Made by a program: the position numbers and the translations under genes
Notes under the pieces: model-generated
What the model was told of the DNA's origin: nothing
Database searches by the model: none
What the model saw: only the letters and a program-made list of their open reading frames with translations
Shown: positions 43,401 to 53,825 of the stretch, one piece after another
Layout of the letters: the number at the start of each line of letters is the position of its first letter
Numbering within the stretch: the first letter of the stretch is position 1
Assembly: GCF_041296385.1 (NCBI RefSeq)
Contig: NC_091014.1
Location: 64,426,578-64,490,577, forward strand
DNA length: 64,000 bases
Origin: Aphelocoma coerulescens
Taxonomy: Eukaryota > Chordata > Aves > Passeriformes > Corvidae
Reading direction: 5' to 3'

Positions 43401-45244
43401 TAACTTATGCATTTGTTTGCATATTCGTGGGTGGGATCAAGTTATTTGTTGATGTGTATATGGGAAGAATTAAATTTCTCTCAGTAACTTGAAAATATTT
43501 TAGCACAAGGAAAGATGGCTTCAGTGGCAGTTTTCTACATATGCACAGTGCAGCTCAGTGAGCTGCCTTGTGTCCCCTTGTGTTCCCTAGGTTTTGCCCA
43601 GAGGGCAAAGGTGTGGTCAAGGCCACGATCTGGAGCTCATCGTTCTTGTTCATTAGCTAATGGGGTCTCCCCAACATGAAGAACTTTCTGTCCCTTCCTT
43701 TCTGCTTCCAGGCAAAGCCACAGCACTGCTTTGGAAACACTTCTGTGCTCTGGAAAGCCTTTTGAAAGGGCCGAGCAGCCCACCCACGTGGCACAAACAC
43801 CAATTGTTTGTTTGGAGAAGTCTCTCTCTAATAGAACATTCTTCACCCCACACCCTCTGTCCCCCAGACAGGGCTGACTGCCCTGGGATGTAGTTCCTAT
43901 CAGGAGCTTGCTGCATGGATCCCAGATATGACTATACACGACGTGTACTCATCAGCTCACACATCTGTACACTGAGGGAGGACACACCTCAGAATGAGGT
44001 CAGCACGCTGCTGAGAAATACAGTTTAAACCTTCATGGGTTACCAGCTTAACAGGGATCAAGCCCAGAAGGTGACTGAGCCTGGAGAATCAATAGGAAAT
44101 GATGAAATTGCTCACGGATCAATATTGGGAGGGGAGGGAAAGGGTGGAAATGGAAGAAGTCAATCCAGTTGCCTGCCTTAAATATAAACTGGAGATAAAT
44201 ATGGTGGGTATAAATATATGTGAGGAGAAATAGGAAAGCTGGAATTTCTTTCCAGACCGAGATTTTTTACTCTCTGAACACAATCTAAAGATATAGGATG
44301 TACTCTAGGACTGAATGTCTGGATGTATTTATCAAGGAGTTTCTCATCTGGAAAAGGATAAAGAGCGAGGGGCTTTTTCTCTCTGGATGTGTTCTTGAAG
44401 AGAATAGATAATATTAAATTTCTTTCTGTCCCCTGTTTAGGCAAAAATAAAAGGTATTGTTTCTTATTGTTCTGTTGTTATTAACTAATTTCTCAACAAA
44501 GATATGACATGTAACATATATTTCCATGATAGTGGCATTGTTTTACTTCTTGAAGCTTCAGATTTTCTGGTGAAGTGTCTCTGGAATAATGTAAAACTTG
44601 GGCAAAAGGAGGTCTGTAAGTAATGGGCATTCTGGGCTTAGAGGCCTGAAAAAGCCAAGCCTGCTCCTTCTCACTTCGAGTGAAGTCAGGTGGTGTGGAG
44701 CCATCTCCCAGCCTTCGGAAAGGTGCGAGGTACCACCCCACAGGAATGTTCCGTGTAGCACAGTGCCCTACAGATAGGTGATGCAACAGCTGAGCTGCTC
44801 CTGGGATGTTGGATGTTAATTTGCCTCTGTTGCAACGAGCCCCACTCGGCCTGTCTGGCTCCTTGTCCCTGTTGCCACAGCTCCACTCACCTCCCCAAAA
44901 CCTGAACCTGAGGCTTCCTGGTGGGTGTCTGCTTTTCCCACACCTGACCTAAAATAGCTTAGGCCTCCCATGTTGCCTGCTTTGCTACCAGTCCCTTTTT
45001 GCCACACAACCAGATGGGTGAGCTGAAGGTGCTTTTGTCCATCCCAAATCGTGAGTGACCAACCAGGGATGAGCCTGACCTGGCAGCCTCTGTATGGTCA
45101 CGTGCAACCAGCAGTACTCTCAGCTCATTAGGGCTTCTCCTCACACCACCAGTGGCTCTCTGAAGAGCTTTCTACAGTTTTCAGAGTCTGGTTTATTGAC
45201 CCCATACATATTCCAGCGTGGTACATCATGGTTTGACTACCTGG
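37476..45244. other. Intergenic, no recognised gene
   Basis: About 7.8 kb without CR1 copies that I can recognise. It holds a G-rich patch with long open frames on both strands at about 39927-40527, an A-rich run near 41449-41466, and no domain-bearing ORF. Confidence 0.5.
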
Positions 45245-45835
45245 TCTTACAGGTAATCACTTCTCCAGGCACCTCCAGAGATCATCTAATCCTACCATCT
45301 GCTCAAGGCAGGATCAGGCTGCTCAGGACCACGCCCAGCTGGATTTTGATTATCTTCAAGGTCAGAGACTCCACAAGCTCTTTGGGCAACTTGTTCCAGT
45401 GTTTGACCACCCTTACAGTAAAGAAGGCTTTTTCTGTTTAAGGTAGATTCTCCTGTATTTGCCTCTTGTCGTGTTGCTGGGAAAACTCTGGCTCTGTCTT
45501 CTTTACATCCTCTTGTCAGTTCTCTATGCACATGGATAAAATCCACCAAGCCTCGTCAGCCCAACACTCTCAGCCTCTCCTTGTAGGACAGATACACGAA
45601 TCCCTTAATCACCTTACTAGCCCTTTGCTGGATCACTCTGTGTTTCCATGTTTCCCTAATGCTGGGGGACCTCAGGACTGGATCCAGCGCTCCAGATGTG
45701 TCTCACCAGTGCTGAACAGACAGGGAAAATCACCTCTTTGAACCTGCTGGTAAGGCTCTTCTAACACATCCAGGGAGGCTCTTGCTTTCCTTGTCCTGGC
45801 AGAATGCTTCTTTTTGAGACTATTTTCTGCTAGCA
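45245..45835 (-). mobile_element. Old CR1 LINE fragment
   Basis: Diverged reversed CR1: CACCTCCAGAGATCATCTAA, then CAACTTGTTCCAGTGTTTGACCACCCTTACAGTAAAGAA, CAGCCTCTCCTTGTAGGACA, and GCGCTCCAGATGTGTCTCACCAG. Higher divergence than the others implies an older insertion. Confidence 0.88.
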
Positions 45836-46117
45836 AAGGTGTACACCCAAAATACACAGGAAGAACGAAACTACTAGAATTTTCCCTTCCTGTCACTGAA
45901 GCACTACAGTTGTCACTGGACTTATCAGGAATAGACTGTGATTCATGCTCACTGGCAAACAGTCACGGATCCTACGCAATTCTACTGCAATCAGAAAATC
46001 CCTTCCATGGCTCTGGGCTGCTGGCACTATTCTGACTATCATGATTAACACCAGCCACCAGGAAACACTTGTACCAGGGCTCCTGAATTATGAGATGTAA
46101 ACAGCCCCATGTGGATC

Positions 46118-46159
46118 ACTGGAGTTATACTTAAAGTATAACTGGAGTTATACTTAAAG
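46118..46159. repeat. Short tandem duplication, 23-bp period
   Basis: ACTGGAGTTATACTTAAAG occurs at 46118-46136 and again at 46141-46159 with a 4-bp TATA spacer. The unit border TATACTTAAAGTATA is nearly palindromic. Confidence 0.9.
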
Positions 46160-47165
46160 CTTCTGGCTATGCTGCAGAAAGGTTTTGAGCTGCTGGGCAC
46201 AGTGACAGAATTCCAGTACCCTCATTTTAACACTCCCACTCATGCAGGTAGGGTTATCTCGATGGGAGATGCTTACCTTGTAATTGCCTTTAGCATAAGC
46301 GGAGTAAGGTAAAAGCAAATCAGAGCAAATAGCTCAAAATATAAGCAATCCAAAATCCATAACATCTTGAAAGATTTATGAAGGCAGTAGTGACAAAGAA
46401 GACAGAAAAAAAACATTTATCCTGTGATGAAATCCTTAAATCCTCTTCCTCTCCTCCTTCCCCCCTAAGCTGATAAGCTGTAGAGCCACTCTTAACCCAT
46501 ATGGTCAGACTGGGTCCCTGTGCACACTCCTGCCTTCAGGCAGCGTTTACAGCTGGTAGAACCACACCAGCTCTGTAGTTTCACCTTTGTGTGGAATTTG
46601 TCTGGGAATTGCTCAGATCCACATCTCACACTTCTCCCAACTTGGCCCTACTTCCTAGTTTCAAGCCTCACCTCCCGAAACTGTACCTTTTTTTTGGAAA
46701 TACCAATCCCTGTGCCAGGCCTGATGTGTCACAACTGTCTCTGAGGAGGTGTGAAACACATTTTCTACCTGACAGGACCAAGTGCAAATACTCAGTGAGC
46801 AACATTTCCCTACACTTGAACTTATTTTTCACTTGAATATGCACATGGCAATCACACTGAAGGCAGATACCTGTCTGAGAGGCATCCTGGCTGAGATTTC
46901 ACTTGACAGTGATTAATTACCTCAGACAATGACATCCATGGGAAAGCTGAGCAACAAGTTCTGGGTTTGGGGATGTTATTTGCGGCTGCATATCGTAAAT
47001 TTGCCGGGACAAATCAAAACCAGCGTTATGCACCTAAATTTAACACTGGTACCTCCTTGTTAATGTGAAGTGGAGCCTTTTTTTTGCCCCCTTCACACAT
47101 CTGCAGTTGCATGACCGGGCAAGATGCAGAGCAGCTTCCTCTCTTGAGGAATTTCTTTTCCCCTT

Positions 47166-47166
47166 G

Positions 47167-47216
<50 letters not shown>

Positions 47217-47270
47217 CACTTACATAGTGCTTTTCATCCTTGAGGTGCCTCAGTAGTGTTAATACAATTA
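47166..47270 (-). repeat. (TAA)n microsatellite with a possible old LINE/SINE end
   Basis: About 16 TAA units (47167-47214), followed by AAACACTTACATAGTGCTTTTCATCCT and GAGGTGCCTC. This flank resembles the end of an old amniote L2/L3-type or MIR-type element, whose tails often seed such tracts. The family assignment is tentative. Confidence 0.6.
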
Positions 47271-48448
47271 GCTGACTTAATTTTCCCCCCTCCTTCCCCC
47301 TGAACCGAACAGAGCAGGCAAAATAAGGTGCCAAAGGAAGTGTGAGAGGCCCTGGCATCCATCCCTGAGGCCGCTCCCTCTTCGAGGCAAGTGATACAAG
47401 ACCTCCTGTACAATGCCCCACTCCTCCAGCTGCAGGGTTGTGAGCACCTTTAAGTAGCAGCTTTTGTTCTTTATCACTCAATGCAAACAGCTTCTGGGAA
47501 GGGACACGCTCCTGCTTACCTTTGCTCCCTGTGCCACCATCAGCGTTCCCCAAGCCCAGGCAGGCAGGGAACAGGTGCCAGGGTTGCGTTTTTGAGTCAC
47601 CCTCGGTATAAAGGCTGACTCATAATTGCAGTGAAGGTAGAGTCTGCTTTCAGATCTTCGGGGAGAGACGTGAAAACCGATTGTCACATTAAAGAGAGGC
47701 TGTCAGCCCTCTTGGTCTCTAAGGAAACAGGGTTTGACAGTGAAAATGGATAATGATATCATTTCTGAAACATTTTTTAGAGTTTATGACTCCTAGACTT
47801 TACACAAATCAATTAAGCTTCCCTCTGCAGCCGCTACAGAAACACATCTAAAAAAATACACATTTATGGAGGAAGTCTCTCAGTTGTCCTCAGGGAAAAA
47901 AGTTTGCATTTAAGTGAATGGAAGAGAACAGGCACAAAATCCACCCATTTTAGCTTAGATTGAAGTCAGAGCTGATCCAAAGCTACGTCAGGCACAGGTG
48001 AGTCTTCAATATATGAAAGTTAGTTCATGTTCAGGCACTCCTGCACAGTGTGTGCTCTGTTTGCTTTCATTACTGAGGATGGTCTCCATCTTCAAATTTA
48101 GAAAAGATTCTTCCTTTGCTAATGAGCGAGGAGGGAAATGAAGTAGAATGGACTTCTCGGGAGGCAAATGAACGTGGCAGAACGAGAGACCTTTAATTTC
48201 TGCAACACGAGGCCTTTCCTACCTTTGGACTAGCAGCACTTCTCTCCACCCCTTTCCCTTCTCTGCAGCTGGCAGCTGGGACCAGCAGCTGGAGTCCAGC
48301 TGGAAAGGTCATTGCTGCATTAACCCCTGCTGGGCTGATTTCCTGCCCTTCAGACCAAGGGGATCCTGGACTGGGAATATCTGACCATACTTTGGTGAAG
48401 GACTGGGAATTTCTGACTCTACTTTGGTAGAGGAGTACTAAATGACCA

Positions 48449-48950
48449 CCTGCAGGGCTGCATCCAGCCCTGGGCCCAGCATAGGAAGGACAGGGAGCTG
48501 CTGGAGCCAGTCCAGAGCAGGGACACCAAGGGGAGCAGAGGGATGGAGCAGCTCTGCTGTGAGGAAAGACTGAGGGAATTGGGGTTGTTCAGCCTGGAGA
48601 AGGGAAGGCTTTGGGGTGACCTCACTGTGGCCTTGCAGTGCCTGAAGGAAGCCCACAGGAAAGATGGAGAGAGACTCTTGTTAAGGGCCTGGAGTGACAG
48701 GACAAGGGGGAATGACTTCACACTGACAGAGTGGGTTTAGATTGGGTACAAGGCAGAAATTGTTCCCTGTGAGGGTGGGGAGGCCCTGGCACAGGTTGCC
48801 CAGAGAAGCTGTGGCTGCCCCATCCCTGGCCAGGTTGGACAGGGCTTGGAACAATCTCGGATAGTGGGAGGTGTCCCTGCCCATGGCAGTGGGGTTGGAA
48901 CTGGATGGGCTTTAAGGTCCCTTTCAACATAAGTCTTTCTATGATTTTAT
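48449..48950 (+). mobile_element. CR1 LINE copy (about 500 bp)
   Basis: It begins CCTGCAGGGCTGCATCCAGC and contains CAGAGGGATGGAGCAGCTCTGCTG. It ends TTAAGGTCCCTTTCAACATAAG...CTATGATTTTATG. It is the same subfamily as 36571-37475 but in opposite orientation. Confidence 0.95.
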
Positions 48951-48989
48951 GCTCTTGGCTCATCCAAAATGCAGGGAAGAGTTTATGTC

Positions 48990-49220
48990 CAATCCCAAGG
49001 GAGCTTTACAGGTTAATGGGCATGCACAGTACTCTTACACAGCACATTGTCCAAGGATTATCAATCACTATTTTCAAATAAAGGAAATACAACTATCCCC
49101 ATTGTATAGGAATATCAGGCACAGGAAGTTGTATGTAAACTTCTTAAATGGACATAAACATCTCTGTCACAGCTGCAATCAGAACCCAGGTCACTGCTCC
49201 AACCTCTTGTTTCTCTCTGC
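48990..49220 (+). repeat. MIR/L2-like relic
   Basis: The phrase CTATCCCCATTGTATAGGAA...CAGGCACAGGAAGTT...GTCACAGCTGCAATCAGAACCCAGGTC...CTCCAACCTC follows the MIR/L2-type pattern (CCCCATTTTACAGATGAGG, GGTCACACAGC, GAACCCAGG). It is old and decayed. Confidence 0.5.
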
Positions 49221-52200
49221 TGGGTGTGTTACTTCAGATATTTCACAGACAAACAGTTTCAGAGGTTAGATTTTCTAACTGTTGCAGAAGAGCACCATGA
49301 TTACTCAGAAGACAAAAGCAAAAATACAGACTCACATTCCCTCTTGATTACCTCATCAAAAATGCACTTGAGAGTGCAATACCTACTCCCCATCTGGTTA
49401 CACACCAGGTAACTTCCACTAAAGGGATCAAAGAGTCCTGCCAGGGAGCAGATCTGCAGCAGAACAATACGGCTCTGGTGAAGCAAGAACCACTTCCTCT
49501 CACTACGATTATTATGCCAGATCAGTTCCCCGGGAGACAATCTAATCAAGTGATCAGTTTGATCAGAGGTTTCTGTGAAGGTTTTATATGCCCCTGTCTG
49601 GTGAGAAGAGTTTATTGCCAGCCAAGTTCCGGCATGTTTGAAAGATTGAGAAATAACAGATTCCAGGAGCAACAATTCAGAAGAACTTCTCCCAGCAAAG
49701 GCCCAGATCCTGCAATCAAAAGCAGGCAAGCAACTCCTACACCTACAAGCCACTGGTGATTGAAGTGAAACTTTGCACTTGGGACAGTTCTTGCCCATGT
49801 GCTCCCGTTATTAAGCTGAGCCAAAGGCTGCACCTCCCAGCCAGGGACAGATTCCCAAAGAAACAGGAAGGCTTCAGGGGCAGGATTCACACCATGCACC
49901 TGTATTCCAGCCCCACCTGAACTGTGTGTGCCCTTGGCAGAACAGGAGGCACCTTCCTTGTACCTCCTAATGAGGTCTTTCTCAAGACTGCTCCCTGTTT
50001 TCCTTTGTCTTGCTTTCCAAAGCTTTGTGCATTCATCTGATTGTCTCACAGAACCCCCTCCTTGCTGGTTTCCATACAGTCCCCTCCTGCATCTACTCCT
50101 GTTTCCACCGTCCTGCTAAATACTTGGACATTATCTGGAGACCACACCAGTCTCCTGCCCTGCAGCATCACCCTCACCTTCATTACTGCAGCGTCCTTCA
50201 TGCCAAACAGCAGTGTTTCTGCTATCATGGAACATCCCACAGACAAGGAATCTAGTATTTCACCTTCAGTGCTTAAACACATTGTCCCATTTTGTTCTCT
50301 ACTCTTCCACCATTTTGCTGATGGGCTGAACCTGACTCTCAAATAAAAAAAAACAAACCTGGGGAAGTTGAAATCTAGACCTGCAGCTGAGATCACCTCT
50401 GAAAAGCAACAGTTACAACAGCAGCAAGACCTAAAAAACAATTAGACTTAAATGACATATCCAGCCTTGTGGATGTCCAAAGAACTGACATGACTTTGCC
50501 TCTAAGTCAAGGTCACAGAGCTTGCCTAGTTCACCATTAGGGTGACACCAGAACCTCCACGGTTTTGGCAACTCCTCTATGGAACAGGAGAGTCACCACA
50601 GAGCATCTCTGAGCTCTATAATCTTCCCCTCCAACTGCATGAAGCTCTCTGGGAAACATTAGCAGCTTTGGTGCTAAATTCTGAGGGCTCAGGCATGCCC
50701 TGCTGAAGTCCCACTGAAGAGGTTCAGACTCTCATTCCAAAGAAAATTTACCTTATGGGTTCTAGGAAGCATGTGTTCTTTTACTTTCTCATCCAGTACA
50801 TGTAAATTAGGCATAAAACAAAACTCTAAATGAGTAGAAATCCTTGCATCATGTCTGTTCACAGCTGCTAATTGTGAAAGTGCCAGGTGTTTGTCCTGGA
50901 CTGCAATTAAAAATGAAGCCAGTATAGTTACAGGACAGCAGAAGTTTCTGTGTGGATATGTGGGAACAAACCACTTATTTCCAGCACAGCTCTCCCTGGG
51001 AGAAAATCACTTTCTGCTACATCACCAAATGAGAACCCATCTGCTGGTGTTTATGATGTAACTTGGAAGCACTAAGGTGTCTGTGAGAAATACGGGTGTG
51101 ACTACAAACCGGCTCTGCAGATTCAGGGAAATTCAGCTGTTTGATGCCTCTACCTGGGCAATTCCCTCTGGATAGGCAAAGTCCCCCTAGGTCCCGTGCA
51201 GCACGGGAAACACAAGCACTTAGCACTCATTCTAATGGCCCTGTGATGATTTCAGTAGAGCACTGCAGCGTGATTTGAGCTCAGCACCCCCTGAATCGAT
51301 TTTCCACGGTCTATAATCTTTGCTGTAAACAGCCTGCTCTGCAACTAAGGAAGCAGAAAGGGTTTTAATGCCATCAGTTTCACCCTCAATACCCACACAT
51401 TAAGCTCCAAGAGCTGAAAGAATTTCATATGATTTGTTCCAGGCTTGTATCAGACCCTACATCAAGACACCTCCCTTGTTCTAGACCACCACGGTGGCCT
51501 CTCATGTTTGGCTCTTCGCAGGACCAGCCCTGTGTTCAGCCTAAATTAAACCAGCTGGAGGATTTCGTCCAAAGGAGCAGGGAAACCCTTTCAGGGTAAC
51601 CTCTGCCCTCCCCAGGCTTGGCATGTGCCCATGTTTGGAGCAAGACAGAAGTTCCACAGGCTGCTTTACCTTCCCTTCCAGCACAAACCCCAAGGAAAGC
51701 CAGTTCTGCCGTGTGATGTACCCTTTGAACAGCTGCACAGACTCCAAGGGGTCACAGTGCTGGGGAGGGGTGAAGTGCTCTCTTTGTTTCTCATTTCCAC
51801 CCTGCAGTCAAACACCCATTCTCTTTTTAGCCATCCAAACTATAACAAAGTCTCCAAAGGCATTTTCCCAACCTTCACCCCCAAATAAACCACACAAGAG
51901 GATGCCACAGCGTGCTAGAACGGCTTTGAAGTCCCCATGAGAGAAGTTTTCTGTGATGTTCCCTCTCTTATCATGCCTAAATTATGCTTCTAAAAAAACA
52001 ACAGCATAAGAAAGATAAGCCATAACCTCCTTTTGCTTCGTCTCCATTTAAAACTGAAGCCTGTGAAAAGCTGTAGATAAGGTCTGACATAAATAAAAGG
52101 AGTTGCCAGCTGGGGCTGAACTATGACATTTGGATATCTTTAAAATCAGAGGATAATATCATAAGTAAAAGAGCATTTAATAAATGAGAAATCATCCCTG

Positions 52201-52413
52201 CAATGCTTCAAAACCTCAGAAATACAGCAGGTTTTCCATATCTTAAAATAGGGGGGTGTTTTTGGTATTATGTGGAATACTCTGAAATAATAACTGTGCA
52301 AACCCCCTGTGATGCAGCAGATGATGAAGAGTGCTGACTGGAGTAGCACTGTCACCATGTGATAAAAATCCAGGGGAAATTTCCTACTGTCAGAACAGTC
52401 TCCCCTCCCCCTG

Positions 52414-52453
<40 letters not shown>

Positions 52454-53053
52454 TCTGTAGCATCTCTTTGGAAAGAAAAGCTGCCCAAAGTGGCCACTGA
52501 AGCTACTGAAAAAGACAAAAAAGGACAAAAGGCTGAAGAACAGAGAGCCAAATGTGGAAAAACAATCTCAACTTTTGACATTTCACATAGTTCTGCCTTA
52601 TTATTTAAAAGTCTGCAGTACCAATGTTTGGATTTCAGAAGTCCTCAAAAACATTCAGTGTTTGGATCTCAGGTTCTGGTTTGAATTAACTCTTATTTTC
52701 AGGCTCTGTTTTCCCTTACCATTGGTGTAAGTACATTTTTTGTAGTGCCTCATAATGATTAGCACACCTTGTCGATTTTTTCATTTGTCCTCTGTATGGA
52801 TATGAAAAAACCCTCAAACCCTAAACTTTCAATTGAGAGCAAAGAAATCTTTCATTAAAAAAAAAAAAAAAAGAGAACAAGGTTTTGCTTCCAGAGTCCT
52901 ACGTCCATCTATGTCTAACAATTATTTTATTTTGGTACATCACAAACCAAAAACCAGTATTTCTAAATGACCTGAAACATTTACATTTTTTATGTGTGTT
53001 GAAATTTTTTCTGGTGAACTCAGAACCAGGGCCCTGTCCCCACCAATTCATTG
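49221..53053. other. Intergenic, no recognised gene
   Basis: No CR1 is recognised. A 165-codon minus-strand open frame lies at 49301-49798 without a known domain. A T36 homopolymer lies at 52415-52450 and an A run at 52857-52872. Confidence 0.5.
52415..52450 (+). repeat. T36 homopolymer
   Basis: An uninterrupted run of 36 T. It could be the poly(A) tail of a minus-strand retrocopy, but the sequence to its right (52451 on) has no recognisable gene body. Confidence 0.95.
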
Positions 53054-53102
53054 GAAGGATGGAAGGGAGAGAGGAAGGAAGGAAGAAAGGAAGGAAGGAA
53101 AA
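53054..53102 (+). repeat. GGAA/GGAAG microsatellite
   Basis: Purine tract of imperfect GGAAGGAA and GGAAG units, low complexity. It generates lysine/glutamate/arginine-rich open frames that are not genes. Confidence 0.9.
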
Positions 53103-53442
53103 GTCAGCTTGGCTTATCCTGTGATACAAAGCGAACCAAGCAGAAGTACCCTGTGTCTGATTCTACAGCTGTGAGAGCCTCTGTGCTGATGAACGAGCTG
53201 TTAATGGACAGAAAGTGGGACATCAGATGTGTTTCCAGCAGCACCCCACTGATCTCACTGCACCCTTCACAGGGAGAAGGGGCACTGCCCAGCACCTTGG
53301 GATGGTGTCCAGACTCAATGAGGCTGATTTTTTATTGCAATCTCTTGAGAAAAAACCTGCAGAATAACATTTTGCATCCTCACAGGTGGGCTCTTCCAAC
53401 AAAGATTTGTGAGGTGCTGTTGCAAGCTGCTTCCCAAGAGCA

Positions 53443-53706
53443 GATCATGGAATGGCCTGGATTGGAAAGGACCTCAAAGATCATCCAGTTCCAGCTGCTG
53501 TGGGCAGGGGCACCTTCCACTGTCCCAGGGTGCTCAGAACCCCATCCAGCCTGACCTTGAACACTTCCAGGGATGGGGCAGCCACAGCTTCTCTGGGCAA
53601 CCTGTGCCAGGGCCTCCCCACCCTCACGATAAAGAATTTCTTCCCCATATCCAGTCTAAACCTTCTCTCAGTTTGAAGCCATTCCCCTTGTCCTGCCACT
53701 CCTGTG
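53443..53706 (-). mobile_element. CR1 LINE 3' fragment
   Basis: The reversed end begins GATCATGGAATGGCCTGGAT and runs through GCCACAGCTTCTCTGGGCAA and AAAGAATTTCTTCCCCATAT to CCTTGTCCTGCCACTCC. Confidence 0.94.
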
Positions 53707-53714
53707 CAGTGAGT

Positions 53715-53825
53715 GTTCCCCACATTGTGCAGCAGGGGAAACCGAGGCACCACAGGCTCAAATCACTTGCCCAAAACAACACAGTAAAGCTGCAACAGCC
53801 CAGCAGTAAAGCCCACGAGTTATGA
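53715..53825 (+). repeat. MIR/L2-like relic next to CR1
   Basis: GGGGAAACCGAGGCACCACAG, ATCACTTGCCCAAAACAACAC and GCCCAGCAGTAAAGCCC follow the MIR/L2-type 3' pattern (GGGGAAACTGAGGCACAGAG...CTTGCCCAAGGTCAC). It abuts the CR1 at 53443-53706, which seems to have inserted at or in it. Confidence 0.55.

Larger units (their letters stand above)
45836..48448. other. Intergenic, no recognised gene
   Basis: Contains the 46118 duplication and the (TAA)n tract with its relic flank at 47166-47270. A 175-codon minus-strand frame crossing the tract gets its length from the stop-free triplet repeat and is not a gene. Confidence 0.55.

Noticed and set aside
47026..47553. 175-codon minus-strand frame with a poly-tyrosine run
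   Set aside because: The run is the (TAA)n microsatellite read in one frame; flanking parts have no domain.
52415..52600. Retrocopy with a poly(A) tail at the T36 run
   Set aside because: The adjacent sequence gives no recognisable gene in either orientation and no target duplication was seen.
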